Below are positions 6,972 to 22,344 of a stretch of 64,000 nt of DNA, piece by piece. The stretch's first letter is position 1; every line of letters begins with the position of its first letter. Below the pieces are notes generated by a model, which was not told the origin of the DNA, made no database searches, and saw only the letters and a program-made list of their open reading frames with translations. Position numbers and translations under genes: made by a program. This DNA is from an uncultured Ectothiorhodospiraceae bacterium (lineage in GTDB: Bacteria > Pseudomonadota > Gammaproteobacteria > Nevskiales > Oceanococcaceae), in assembly GCA_937141935.1 (NCBI GenBank), contig CAKZQS010000033.1, forward strand, positions 1 to 64,000. Reading direction: 5' to 3'.

Positions 6972-7757
6972 TCAAGTCCAGCTCCGCGCGAGGCCGTACT
7001 CGAGTATGAACTTGACCCCGGCGTAGCCGATAAACAGCACGACCCAGGCGCCGAGCACCCAGCGCAGCGCGCGGTCGCCGCGCCAGCCGCGCAGGGTCTG
7101 GCCCACCAGCAGGGTGCCAAAGAGCACCGCGGCCATGATGGTGAAGGCGGCCTTGTGCACCAGGTGCTGGGCCAGGAAGTCTTCGACGAACAAGAATCCG
7201 GTGGCGATGCCGCCCAGCAGCAGCACCCAGCCGGCGGCAATCAGGCGAAAGGCGCTGCGCTCCAGCGCAATCAGCGGCACGGTGATGCGCGGCTCGCGGT
7301 GCGCCCGCAGCCGATGCGCCAGCCAGGTGCCGGCGGCCGCCTGCGCCGTGGCCAGGGTCAGCACGGCCCAGGCCAGCAGGCTGAGCAGGATGTGCAGGCG
7401 CAGCGCGCCGGAGAGTTCGGTGACGCCGGTGGCCGCGGCCTGCGGCCACAGCAGGCCCAGGGCAATCAGCAGCGCCGCGGCGCCCCAGACAACGAGGTCC
7501 AGCGGGGCCAAATGCAGGCGCTGGCGCAGCGGCATTTGCACCGCCACGACCAGCCAGGCGTACAGGGCCAGCACCTCACCCAACCCCAGGCGCAGGCCGC
7601 CCGGCGCGCCGATGGCGCCGTCGATGGCCAGCGCGGCGGCCAGCATGCCGGCCAGCGCACACAGCAGGGCGGGCGGGCCGTCCCCGCGTCGCCAGCGCAG
7701 CAGGCAGGCGATCAGGAGCAGGGCGCAGGCGGCGAGGGCAGCGAAGCGGGTGTCCAC
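6972..7757 (-). CDS. ypjD: YpjD, CcsA/HemX-like inner-membrane protein
   Basis: A 261-residue integral membrane protein with about eight hydrophobic helices, related to the cytochrome c assembly proteins CcsA/CcmC and annotated YpjD in E. coli. His residues on helix edges (LRLHILLSLLAW and AQHLVHKAAF) sit where CcsA-like proteins can bind haem. The function of YpjD itself is not established. The start is GTG at 7757 and shows no clear Shine-Dalgarno sequence. The AT-rich TAATATTG just upstream may be part of a promoter shared with the divergent ffh. It ends directly beside the REP-like repeats. Confidence 0.88.
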   Translation of the reverse strand: MDTRFAALAACALLLIACLLRWRRGDGPPALLCALAGMLAAALAIDGAIGAPGGLRLGLGEVLALYAWLVVAVQMPLRQRLHLAPLDLVVWGAAALLIALGLLWPQAAATGVTELSGALRLHILLSLLAWAVLTLATAQAAAGTWLAHRLRAHREPRITVPLIALERSAFRLIAAGWVLLLGGIATGFLFVEDFLAQHLVHKAAFTIMAAVLFGTLLVGQTLRGWRGDRALRWVLGAWVVLFIGYAGVKFILEYGLARSWT

Positions 7758-7862
7758 TCGCTAATATTGTCACAGCCGGCGCGCGTGGCCCCAGTTTCGG
7801 TGGCCCCCCGGTCCAGTCCCATCTCCCAGACGCCCAGAGTCCTGCCCACCAGAGTCCCGCCC

Positions 7863-9248
7863 ATGTTTGAGTCGCTTTCCGAAAATCTGCAGTCCACGCT
7901 GAAGAATCTGCGTGGGCAGGGGCGGCTGACCGAAGAAAACATCGCCGACGCGCTGCGTGCCGTGCGTCGCTCGCTACTGGAGGCGGACGTGGCGCTGGAG
8001 GTCGTGCGCGACTTCATCGAGCGCGTGCGCACGCAGGCGCTGGGCGAGGCGGTACGCACCAGCCTGACGCCCGGGCAGGAGTTCATTCGCATCATCCAGC
8101 GCGAGCTGGTTGCCGCGCTGGGGGGCGAGAGTGCCGGGCTGGATCTGCGGGCGCAGCCCCCGGCCGTGATTCTGATGGCCGGCCTGCAGGGTGCGGGCAA
8201 GACCACCAGCGTGGGCAAGCTGGCCAAATACCTGGTCGCGCAGAAAAAGCGCGTGCTGCTGGTGTCCGCCGACGTTTACCGCCCGGCGGCCATCGAGCAG
8301 CTGGCGACACTGGGCGAGCAGCTCAGCGTGCCGGTGCAGCCCTCCTCGGCATTGCAGGCGCCGCTGGCCATCGCGCAGGACGCGCTGGACGCGGCTCGGC
8401 GCGAGTTCTACGACGTGCTGATCGTCGACACCGCGGGTCGCACCAGCATCGACGAGAAGATGATGCGCGAGATCGCGCAGCTGCATGGCGCGCTCAAGCC
8501 CGCCGAAACCCTGTTCGTGCTCGACGCGATGACCGGCCAGGACGCCGCGCGCACCGCCAAGGCCTTCGACGAGGCGGTGCCGCTGACCGGCGTGATCCTG
8601 ACCAAGGTCGACGGCGACGCCCGCGGTGGCGCCGCGCTGTCGGTGCGCCACATCACCGGCAAGCCGATCAAGTTCCTTGGCGTGGGCGAAAAGCTGGACG
8701 CGCTGGAGCCCTTCCACCCCGACCGCCTAGCCTCGCGCATCCTGGGCATGGGCGATGTGCTCAGCCTGATCGAGGAGGCCGAGCAGAAGATCGACCGCGG
8801 CAAGGCCGAGAAGCTGGCCAAGAAGCTGGCCAAGGGGCGCGGCTTCGACCTGGCCGACTACCGCGAGCAGCTGCAGCAGATGCAGAACATGGGCGGCCTG
8901 TCGGCCATGCTGGACAAGCTGCCGGGCGCCGGCCAGCTGCCGGCGCAGGTCAAGAATCAGGTCAACGACCGCGAGCTGCTGCGCAGCGTGGCCATCATCA
9001 ACTCGATGACCCCGCAGGAGCGCCAGTTTCCGGCGCTGATCAAGGCCTCGCGCAAGAAGCGCATCGCCGCCGGTTCGGGCACCCAGGTGCAGGACGTCAA
9101 CCGCCTGCTGAAGCAGTTCACGCAGATGCAGGGCATGATGAAAAAGATGCGTGGCGGCGGCATGAAAAAGATGATGCGCGCCATGGGCGGCCGGATGCCG
9201 CCGGGCATGATGGGTCCGGGGGGACCCGGCGGGCCGCAGGGCTTCTAG
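7863..9248 (+). CDS. ffh: Signal recognition particle protein Ffh
   Basis: Ffh binds 4.5S RNA and directs nascent inner-membrane proteins to FtsY. The 461 residues show the N-terminal helical bundle (1-85). The GTPase G domain follows, with P-loop GLQGAGKTT, DTAGR and TKVDGDARGG. The C-terminal Met-rich M domain contains QMQGMMKKMRGGG and ends in a Gly/Pro/Met tail. The ATG at 7863 is preceded by GAGTCCCGCCC, a weak ribosome site, but homologues begin with MFESL, so the start is firm. It is divergent from ypjD and followed at 81 bp by a DUF4442 gene. Confidence 0.98.
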   Translation: MFESLSENLQSTLKNLRGQGRLTEENIADALRAVRRSLLEADVALEVVRDFIERVRTQALGEAVRTSLTPGQEFIRIIQRELVAALGGESAGLDLRAQPPAVILMAGLQGAGKTTSVGKLAKYLVAQKKRVLLVSADVYRPAAIEQLATLGEQLSVPVQPSSALQAPLAIAQDALDAARREFYDVLIVDTAGRTSIDEKMMREIAQLHGALKPAETLFVLDAMTGQDAARTAKAFDEAVPLTGVILTKVDGDARGGAALSVRHITGKPIKFLGVGEKLDALEPFHPDRLASRILGMGDVLSLIEEAEQKIDRGKAEKLAKKLAKGRGFDLADYREQLQQMQNMGGLSAMLDKLPGAGQLPAQVKNQVNDRELLRSVAIINSMTPQERQFPALIKASRKKRIAAGSGTQVQDVNRLLKQFTQMQGMMKKMRGGGMKKMMRAMGGRMPPGMMGPGGPGGPQGF

Positions 9249-9329
9249 CCCCGACCGCCACCGCGATACCACCGCCGGCGCGGCCGGCCACGACCGGGCA
9301 CTGGCGTGCCCGCAGGGGAGTGCTGAGCA

Positions 9330-11883
<2,554 letters not shown>

Positions 11884-11884
11884 G

Positions 11885-12051
11885 CACGGCCGCCCGCCTG
11901 TGGGCGCGGCCGTGTCTCGGTGCGGCTGCCCCTCGGTGCGGTCGCCTTGCCGGGGAGTTGGCACGAAGCCTGCTTAGGTGGTGCTGTCTCCCTGGTACGT
12001 TGTGCGTGCCATGTGCGTGAAGGCCGCCTTTGCTGCAAGGGCGGCCTTTTT
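11885..12051 (+). terminator. fadH terminator region: GC hairpin, then intrinsic terminator
   Basis: A first hairpin (11885-11914, 9-bp stem CACGGCCGC / GCGGCCGTG) begins 2 nt after the fadH stop and has no T-tract. The canonical intrinsic terminator lies at 12020-12051: stem AAGGCCGCC / GGCGGCCTT, then TTTTT. The 105 bp between them hold no gene, only a short direct repeat CTCGGTGCGG. The lipase foldase gene converges from the other side. Confidence 0.75.
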
Positions 12052-12119
12052 ATTGCGCGCCATCCGCGCCCGGCCGCGGCGGGCCGGTGCTATTCGCGGC
12101 CCCCTAGCTCCTGGCCCCC

Positions 12120-13163
12120 TCATTCCCTGCCAATGCGCCGCTCCCCGGCGTAGCGGAAAAAGCCGGCCTCCTCCTCGCGGGCGATAACCGCCGCCTGCTC
12201 GCCGAAGATTTCCTGCCTGAGCCCGTCCAGCGCCTGTGGCCCCTCGGCCTGCAGCAGGGCCTCGCGTCGGGTCATGTAGTCCTGGCCCCTGGCCCAGCGC
12301 GCGTCGCGGCGGGCATCCAGCTCCGACCAGCGCTGCTGCGCGTCTTCGGGCATGCCCAGCTCCGCACGGATCGCGCGCAGGGTGTCGGCCCGCTGCGCCG
12401 GCGGCAGTGCGCGCAGGTCGCGCTGCACATCCGCGGTGGCGACAAAGCTGTTCAGCAGCTCGGTGCGCCGTTGCGCCAGCAGCCGCGGCGCCTGCTCTCC
12501 GTAAATTGACTCGATGGCCGCACGGTAGGCGGCCGCGCGTTGCGCCGGCGGCGCCTGCGCCGGCAGTTCGGTCAGGGCCTCGCCCAGCGCCTGGCTGCGC
12601 CGCTCGGCGGCCCAGATCTGCTCGGCGTCGGCGCCAAAGGCCTGATGGCGGGCGGCCCACAGCCGCTCGCGGCGTTCGCCCGCGGGCAGGGCACGCAGGC
12701 TGTCGCGTTCGGCACGCAGCCAGTCCTGGTAACCACGCAGCGCGTTGTAGCGGGCATACAGCGCCGCGGCCTGGTCCGGCCACAGCCGCTCCAGCATGGG
12801 CAGTACGCGGCTCTCCCAGTCGTCCGGGTATTGCTGCTGCAGGTAGGCGATGAGCTGCTCCAGGCTGCGCACCTGGGCGTGCGGCCGGTGCATATGCGGC
12901 CCGAAGCGCTCGCGCATCCCCTCGACAAAGCCGGCCTCGTTGAAGGCGGCCAGGCTGGGCATCTCCGCGCCGCTCGCAGGCGTCGAACCCGGCTCGCCGG
13001 TGCGCGCGGCCTCGCGGCGGGATGCGCTGGCGTCGGTGGCGGTGGTCGCGGGCAGGGCCTCGAGGTTGGCATCCGCCGCCCCGGGGCCGCCGGCCCACCA
13101 CCACCCGGCGCCGGCCACAAGGCCGACGCCGAGCAGCACCAGGGCGGTGCGTGCGGGCCTCAC
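12120..13163 (-). CDS. lifO: Lipase-specific foldase (lipase chaperone)
   Basis: Lif proteins are membrane-anchored periplasmic chaperones that fold one cognate secreted lipase. The 347-residue product has an N-terminal anchor (about 5-25) and an Ala/Thr-rich linker. A long all-helical domain follows, of the lipase-chaperone type. The family signature of RxxFDY type is replaced here by FVEGMRERFG-like text near residue 80; I did not find a strict copy. It follows the lipase gene by 37 bp, the standard lip-lif arrangement. The start is GTG at 13163, as no ATG exists between the lipase stop and the anchor. The identification rests on size, topology, helical repeats and neighbour. Confidence 0.85.
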   Translation of the reverse strand: MRPARTALVLLGVGLVAGAGWWWAGGPGAADANLEALPATTATDASASRREAARTGEPGSTPASGAEMPSLAAFNEAGFVEGMRERFGPHMHRPHAQVRSLEQLIAYLQQQYPDDWESRVLPMLERLWPDQAAALYARYNALRGYQDWLRAERDSLRALPAGERRERLWAARHQAFGADAEQIWAAERRSQALGEALTELPAQAPPAQRAAAYRAAIESIYGEQAPRLLAQRRTELLNSFVATADVQRDLRALPPAQRADTLRAIRAELGMPEDAQQRWSELDARRDARWARGQDYMTRREALLQAEGPQALDGLRQEIFGEQAAVIAREEEAGFFRYAGERRIGRE

Positions 13164-13200
13164 CGGGGCACCGCCATGGCGGCTGACTGGCGCTTGCGCA

Positions 13201-14322
<1,122 letters not shown>

Positions 14323-14482
14323 GGGTCTCTCTCTCCCCGGGAAAGTTGCCATGCTGCGCGCCACCACCCGGCGGGGCTATCGCGAGCGCCCGGGGCGGAT
14401 GTAGTATCTGCGACGGGGCCTTGTAGGATTCGTCTGATAGGCCCGGCCATGCAACCTGCCGCGTTGCCGCCAGGGGAGACAC

Positions 14483-15177
14483 ATGATTCGAGTGATGCTG
14501 GTGGACGACCACCAGATGGTGCGTTCGGCCATGCGGGCCGTTATCGAGCGCAGCGAGGACATCGTCATCGTCGGCGAGGCCGACTCGGGCGAGGCCGCGC
14601 TGGCGCGGGCGCTGGACTGTGCGCCGCACGTCATCCTGATGGACCTGAGCATGCCCGGCATGGGCGGGCTCGAGGCCACCCGGCGGCTGTCACGGCGCCT
14701 GCCCGGGGCACGGGTGATCGCCTTGTCCGGCTATGTCGAAGAGCCCTATCCCAGCCAGATGCTGGCGGCGGGGGCGGCCGGCTACATCGGCAAGGATTCG
14801 GACATCGGCGATGTGGTCAAGGGCATCCGCAAGGTGCACGCCGGGGGGCGCTACATCTCCGGCGAAGTGGCCGGCAACCTGGCCGTGTGCCGCGGCGCCG
14901 GGGCCCAGGCCTCGCCCTTCGAGGCGCTGTCCGAGCGCGAATCGCAGGTGATGATGCGCATCTTCAACGGGGACAGCCTGCCGGTCATCGCGCAGGCCCT
15001 GTCGCTGTCGCCCAAGACGGTCAGCACCTATCACCGGCGCATCCTCGACAAGCTCGGTGTGCACACCGATGTCGAGCTGACGCTGCTCGCCGTGCGCTTT
15101 GGCCTGCTGGCCGAGAAGCTCGGCGACGAGTGCGCGCGGCGGCGCGCGGCGCCGGACTCACCGCCGGCCGAACTGCT

Positions 15178-15184
<7 letters not shown>
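14483..15184 (+). CDS. gacA: GacA/UvrY-type two-component response regulator
   Basis: A 233-residue NarL/FixJ-family regulator. The receiver domain has Asp8/Asp9, phosphoacceptor Asp54, Ser82 and Lys104. The output is a LuxR-type helix-turn-helix ([20 protein letters not shown]). Sequence around [18 protein letters not shown] and [13 protein letters not shown] resembles GacA/UvrY more than other NarL members. In gammaproteobacteria those act through CsrB/RsmZ small RNAs. GGGGAGACAC precedes the ATG. uvrC, the usual neighbour of gacA/uvrY, is not here; instead the gene overlaps the convergent uvrA by 7 nt. It has a C-terminal extension of about 15 residues beyond typical GacA. No sensor kinase is encoded nearby. 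Confidence 0.85.
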
Positions 15185-18012
<2,828 letters not shown>

Positions 18013-18166
18013 GCCGCTCGTAGGGGGACCGGGGGGCGCAGGGAACTTGGTACTATACGGCTTCGCCTTCGCCCGACGCAGGCCGCCCCCTCGCCGCGCC
18101 GCGGGCGGGTGTTGCGCCACCGGGCCCGACCTGCACACGCCCTTGTCCCCAGACCCCGCGCCCCGA

Positions 18167-19318
18167 ATGCTGGCGGCCGAGCGCCGCGCGACCACGCTGT
18201 TGGCCTTGTTGCTGTTCCTGCGCATGCTGGGACTGTTTCTGGTGCTGCCCGTGCTGTCGCCCTGGGCGCTGCAGCTGGCCGGCGAGCCCGGGCTGGCCGT
18301 GGGCCTGGCGGTGGGCGTTTATGGGCTGACCCAGGCGCTGTTGCAGGTGCCTCTGGGCTGGCTGTCCGATGTGATCGGGCGCAAGCCGGTCATTGCCGCC
18401 GGCTTGCTGATCTTCGTCGCGGGCAGCCTGCTGGCCGCGGTGGCGCACAGCGTCGAGACGCTGGTGCTCGGCCGGCTGCTGCAGGGCTGCGGCGCCATCG
18501 CCGCAACCTCGACCGCGTTGCTCGCGGATTTGCTGCGCGAGTCCGTGCGGGCGATTGCGCTGGCGGTCAGCGGCATCGGCATCGGCATGGCCTTCTTGCT
18601 CTCGCTGCTGCTGGGGCCGCTGCTGTTGCCCTATGCCGGCGTGCCCGGCCTGTTCCTGCTTGCCGCGCTGCTGGGCGTGCTGGCGCTGGGCCTGCTGGCG
18701 GCGCTGCCGCGGCCGCCGGCGTCGGTCGCCGCCGGCGCCGCGGTGCCCGCCCGCGGCCTGCCGTCGGGCGTGGCCGCGCTGGTGCTGGCCGTCGGCGTGC
18801 TGCATGCCTTGCTGGCGGCGCTGTTCGTGGTGCTGCCGCTGGAGCTGCCGGCGCAGGCGCAGTGGCGGACCTGGCTGCCGGCGGTTCTGCTGTCCGCGGT
18901 GCTGGTCTTCCCGCTGCTGCGCTGGATCGAGACGCGTGGCTGGCAGTGGCGCGCACTGGCGCCGGCCTTCGCGGTCCTGCTGCTGGGCCTGGCCGGCCTG
19001 AGTGCGGTGCCTCACGCGGGCGTGTGGCCCACGCTGGCGCTGTTCTTCGTGGCCTTCAACCTGCTGGAGGCCAGCCTGCCTTCGTTGCTGACGCGGCTGG
19101 TAGGCCCGGCGCGGCGCGGGCGCGTGATGGGCGTATTCAGCAGTGCGCAATTCTTTGGCGTGTTTGCCGGCTCGGCGCTGGCGGGCTGGCTGTATGCCCA
19201 CTACGGCGCCACGGCCACGCTGCTGGGCGTCGCGCTGCTGGGCCTGGCGCCGCTGCTCTATTTGCAGCGCCTGCCGGCGCAGGCCAGGCGCGTGGCCGCC
19301 ACCAGCGCCGGCGCCTGA
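18167..19318 (+). CDS. YajR-like MFS transporter lacking the C-terminal domain
   Basis: A 383-residue major-facilitator transporter with 12 predicted helices. The A-motif [11 protein letters not shown] and the opening [20 protein letters not shown] closely resemble YajR of E. coli. YajR has an extra ferredoxin-like C-terminal domain, which is absent here because the protein ends just after helix 12. The substrate is unknown, probably a drug or small metabolite exported with protons. The uvrA-MFS-ssb arrangement is common in gammaproteobacteria. The start is the first ATG in the frame after the uvrA divergent gap. No clear Shine-Dalgarno sequence was found. Confidence 0.9.
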   Translation: MLAAERRATTLLALLLFLRMLGLFLVLPVLSPWALQLAGEPGLAVGLAVGVYGLTQALLQVPLGWLSDVIGRKPVIAAGLLIFVAGSLLAAVAHSVETLVLGRLLQGCGAIAATSTALLADLLRESVRAIALAVSGIGIGMAFLLSLLLGPLLLPYAGVPGLFLLAALLGVLALGLLAALPRPPASVAAGAAVPARGLPSGVAALVLAVGVLHALLAALFVVLPLELPAQAQWRTWLPAVLLSAVLVFPLLRWIETRGWQWRALAPAFAVLLLGLAGLSAVPHAGVWPTLALFFVAFNLLEASLPSLLTRLVGPARRGRVMGVFSSAQFFGVFAGSALAGWLYAHYGATATLLGVALLGLAPLLYLQRLPAQARRVAATSAGA

Positions 19319-19391
19319 TCACGACCGCGCGCGTCCGGCGGCGCGGCCAAGTTGCGAATAGAATCCCGAACATTCGAACGGAGAGAGATCC

Positions 19392-19880
19392 ATGGCACGA
19401 GGCATCAACAAGGTCATTCTGGTCGGCAACCTGGGCGCCGACCCCGAGACCCGGTACACCCAGAGCGGCACCGCCGTGTGCAATGCCCGCATCGCCACCT
19501 CCGAGGCCTGGAAGGACCGCCAGACCGGTGAGCAGCAGGAGCGCACCGAATGGCATAACGTCGTGTTCTTCAGCCGCCTCGGCGAGATTGCGGCCGAGTA
19601 CCTGCGCAAGGGCTCGCAGGTCTATGTCGAAGGCAGCCTGCGCACGCGCAAGTGGCAGGGCAAGGACGGCCAGGACCGTTACACCACCGAAATCGTCGCC
19701 AACGAGATGCAGATGCTCGGCGGCCGCGGTGGCGGCGGTGGCGGTGGTGGTGGTGGCCAGAGCGGCGGCTACGGCGGCGGCCAGCAGGGCGGCGGTTATG
19801 GCGATGCGCCGCCCGCGCGCTCGCAGAACAAGCCGGCGCCGGTCGAAGACAACTTCAACGACGACGATCTGCCCTTCTAG
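19392..19880 (+). CDS. ssb: Single-stranded DNA-binding protein
   Basis: SSB coats single-stranded DNA and recruits repair and replication partners through its tail. The 162-residue protein has an OB fold (about 1-112), a Gly/Gln-rich flexible linker with a run of ten glycines, and the conserved acidic tail DDDLPF. GGAGAGAGA lies a few bases before the ATG. Upstream, CGAACATTCGAACG (around 19368-19381) looks symmetrical but does not match a gammaproteobacterial LexA box. Confidence 0.98.
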   Translation: MARGINKVILVGNLGADPETRYTQSGTAVCNARIATSEAWKDRQTGEQQERTEWHNVVFFSRLGEIAAEYLRKGSQVYVEGSLRTRKWQGKDGQDRYTTEIVANEMQMLGGRGGGGGGGGGGQSGGYGGGQQGGGYGDAPPARSQNKPAPVEDNFNDDDLPF

Positions 19881-20089
19881 GCAGGCGCCGACGGAGCCAT
19901 GCGGGATTCGTCGGCGAAGGGGGAGGGCGGTGCGTCCGCACGCGCCTCTGCCGAATCCATGGCGCAGGCCATCGATTCGCGGCGGGTCGTCCGTGGCCCG
20001 CACGGGAACGCTGAAGAATTAACGAGTTCTTAGCCGCTCGGCGGAGGCCCGCCGTTCGGCCGCGCCCAATAGCGCCCAATAACGTGGTT

Positions 20090-20117
20090 CAACGCGCCGG
20101 CCACAGCCGGCGCGTTG
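20090..20117. terminator. Hairpin between convergent ssb and GST genes
   Basis: A perfect 12-bp stem CAACGCGCCGGC / GCCGGCGCGTTG with a four-base loop CACA. It lacks a T-tract on either strand but lies between convergent genes in the 271-bp gap, so it probably helps separate the two transcripts. The rest of the gap (19881-20089) shows no gene; a smaller hairpin CGGCGG-AGGC-CCGCCG lies near 20038-20054. Confidence 0.55.
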
Positions 20118-20134
20118 ACACGTGCCATAGCAAG

Positions 20135-20156
20135 GCTGAGCCAGGCCTGGCTCAGC
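20135..20156. other. 22-bp perfect palindrome over the GST stop codon
   Basis: A perfect inverted repeat without spacer, with half-site GCTGAGCCAGG. The last codons and stop of the GST gene lie inside it. It could act as a terminator hairpin for either strand or as a binding site for a dimeric protein; the sequence does not decide. Confidence 0.5.
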
Positions 20157-20916
20157 GGGCGTACTCGCGCTCGAGGTAGTCCAGGATGCGCGCGGACTCG
20201 AACAGGGCCACGCCGGTGTTCGGATCGATCAGGTAGGGAAACTGCACCCGGCCCGCGCGTGCCAGCAGCGCGCGGCGGTTGCGGCCGCGCACCGGCGTGT
20301 CGGCGAAGAGCGCGGCGCGCAGCTGCGGCGGGCCCATGTCCTGCCACTGCGCCTTGCCGGCATTGCGCAGGCGGTAGGGCAGTTCCAGCTCACACAGGCG
20401 CTCGCGCACCAGCCGGCTGAAGGGGCTGGATTCAAAGCTGTACAGCTCCAGGGCTTCCGCCGGTGCGCGCGAGGGGCGGGCGCGCAGCCCGCGCCGTGGG
20501 CGGGGCAGGCTGGCGGCCAGCGAGCGGGCGCGATCCAGTGGCGCCAGCAGCAGCGACGCCGGTGCTGCACGCCCCGCGTAGCGCTCGTACAGGTGGCGGA
20601 TGATGGCGGTGGACTCCAGCAGCACCATGTCGGCGTCGCCGTCGACCAGCAGCGGGAACTGGGCGCGGCCGGCAAGCTGCTGCGCCTCGGCGCGAAAACG
20701 GGTGCCGCCGCGGGGGCAGGGGCGGATGTCGGCGTCCAGCTCCAGCGCGGTCAGCGCCTCGCGCACGCGCCGGCAATGCGGGCAGGCCTCAAATTCGTAC
20801 AGGCGCAGCGGCGTGTGCGGCTGCCGCGCGGCGGGGGCGAAGGCCATGGTGCCGCGCCAGCCTGCGAGACTGCTGCTCAGCGTTGAGCTGGCGATGGCCG
20901 GGAGTTGTTTCCACAT
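20152..20916 (-). CDS. Double GST N-terminal (thioredoxin-fold) domain protein
   Basis: A 254-residue protein with two successive glutathione S-transferase N-terminal domains and no GST C-terminal helical domain. Domain 1 begins LRLYEFEACPHCRRVREAL, with a glutaredoxin-like CPHC (Cys45, Cys48). Domain 2 begins LELYSFESSPFSRLVRERL, where the cysteines are replaced by Ser and Pro-Phe-Ser. Both end with an ESxxIxxYL glutathione-binding helix (LLESTAIIRHLYERYA; LFESARILDYLEREYA). It is probably a redox or glutathione-binding protein; the substrate is unknown. It is the last gene of a minus-strand run, 51 bp after the TPR gene. Confidence 0.85.
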   Translation of the reverse strand: MWKQLPAIASSTLSSSLAGWRGTMAFAPAARQPHTPLRLYEFEACPHCRRVREALTALELDADIRPCPRGGTRFRAEAQQLAGRAQFPLLVDGDADMVLLESTAIIRHLYERYAGRAAPASLLLAPLDRARSLAASLPRPRRGLRARPSRAPAEALELYSFESSPFSRLVRERLCELELPYRLRNAGKAQWQDMGPPQLRAALFADTPVRGRNRRALLARAGRVQFPYLIDPNTGVALFESARILDYLEREYAR

Positions 20917-20967
20917 GGGCGGGATTATCGCAGCCTCGCCCGCAAGGTCCTCAAGCGTGGCTGCGAG

Positions 20968-22266
20968 CTAGCGGTCCGGCGGGGATTCGATCCAGGCGGC
21001 CAGCTCGGCCCAGTCGGCCGGATCGAGCTCGATGCGGCCCTCGGCGGCCGCCAGGCCAAGCCGCTCCGCCGCAGCCGCATCCCCCTCGGCCAGCGCCAGG
21101 CGCCAGGCCGCGAGCGCGAGCGGCGGGTGCAGCACGGTGTGCTGCTCTAAGCGCTCCAGGGCGGCGGCGGCGCGGTCCAGCGCCCCCAGCGCGCGCTCGA
21201 CGTCGAGCACGGCCGCCCAGTATTCGGCGCCCTGCCGGCGCTGCGCCTCGGCCGCGAGCAGTTCGCGGGCCGCGGCCGCCTCACCGGCGGCCGCAAGCTC
21301 CTGCGCGGCCTCCAGGCGGTACCAGTTGGGAAAGCGCTCACGCAGCGCGGCGGCGCGCGCCTGTGCGGCCGCCGCCGCCGCGGCATCGCCGGCGGCCTGC
21401 GCGTACTGCGCCTGCAACTGCGCGAATCCGTGGCTGTGCGGGTCCAGCGCCACCGCGCGACCGATCAGCGCGCGGGCCAGCTCGACCTCGCCACGATGCC
21501 AGGCCCAACGCGAGAGCCATTCCAGCGCCGTGACCTGGCCGGGGTGCAGCGCCAGCGCCTCGGTATAGCCAACGCAGGCCGCCGCGGGCTCGCCGGCGTG
21601 CAGCGCGAGCGTGGCGCGGTGGGCCAACAGGCCCGCCAGCGACAGCGGGTGCAGGCTGTTGTTGCGCGCGTATTGAATGGCGGCGTCGAAGTGGGTGGCC
21701 GCGGCCTCACCATCGCCGCGCGCATCGGCGGCGGCGGCGTGGCGCAACAGCGGCCCCAGGCCGCGGGCCGGCAGGGCGGCGAGGCGTTCCTGTGCGGCCT
21801 GGGCCTCGCCCAGCTCGTTCAGGGCGTCGTATTCCAGCGCCGCGGATTCGGCGGCGCGGGCGGCCGTGAGTGCGGCGCGAAAGTCATGCTGGGCCAGTGC
21901 CAGCGCGGCGCCGCGGGCGACGGCGGTGCGGTCGGCGGGCTGGGCCGCCAGCAGGGCGTCGTTGTGGACCTGTGCCGCCTCCAGGTCCGCCAGGTCGCGC
22001 AGGGCCTGGAAACGCTGCAGGCGGCGGTTGGCCGCCTCCTGGCGCAGCGAGGGCGCGCCCGCGAGGCGCTCTTCGAGCAGCGCGAGGTTGCGGTCGAACT
22101 CGGCCAGTGTCGGCGGCGGCGCTTCGCTGGCGGCCACCGTGGCGGGGCGCAACAGCTCGCAGTCCGGCGGCGGGGGCGGCAGCGGCGAGGCGAGGCCTCG
22201 CCAAGCAAAGTAGAGCAGGGGCGCGGCCAGCAGCAGGCCGCCGGCGAGCCGGGCGCGTCGGGACAT
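20968..22266 (-). CDS. Membrane-anchored TPR-repeat protein
   Basis: A 432-residue Ala-rich protein. An uncleaved signal anchor (about 5-25) is followed by a Pro run. The rest is tandem helical hairpins of TPR type (repeating A-L-A-x-x-x-x-A spacing, for example HPGQVTALEWLSRWAWHRGE), so it should be a periplasmic scaffold. It follows the two DUF4331 genes by 78 bp on the same strand, and similar TPR genes are known next to DUF4331 genes. No catalytic motif is visible. The start is the ATG at 22266; Shine-Dalgarno support is weak. Confidence 0.78.
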   Translation of the reverse strand: MSRRARLAGGLLLAAPLLYFAWRGLASPLPPPPPDCELLRPATVAASEAPPPTLAEFDRNLALLEERLAGAPSLRQEAANRRLQRFQALRDLADLEAAQVHNDALLAAQPADRTAVARGAALALAQHDFRAALTAARAAESAALEYDALNELGEAQAAQERLAALPARGLGPLLRHAAAADARGDGEAAATHFDAAIQYARNNSLHPLSLAGLLAHRATLALHAGEPAAACVGYTEALALHPGQVTALEWLSRWAWHRGEVELARALIGRAVALDPHSHGFAQLQAQYAQAAGDAAAAAAAQARAAALRERFPNWYRLEAAQELAAAGEAAAARELLAAEAQRRQGAEYWAAVLDVERALGALDRAAAALERLEQHTVLHPPLALAAWRLALAEGDAAAAERLGLAAAEGRIELDPADWAELAAWIESPPDR

Positions 22267-22344
22267 GGGCTTGCGAGGCGGGGTGGCCGGGCAGCGCCGC
22301 GGCGGGCTCGGGGCCCGCCGCGGGCTGTGGTGGCCGGGTGCGGC

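Noticed and set aside
6569-7009. Short plus-strand ORF with repeated TSGPRGRMEP peptides
   Set aside because: The peptide repeat simply reflects the DNA repeat; no ribosome site, and hairpin covariation breaks codon logic.
19360-19385. Possible LexA box upstream of ssb
   Set aside because: CGAACATTCGAACG does not match CTGT-N8-ACAG, and half-site spacing is wrong for other LexA classes.
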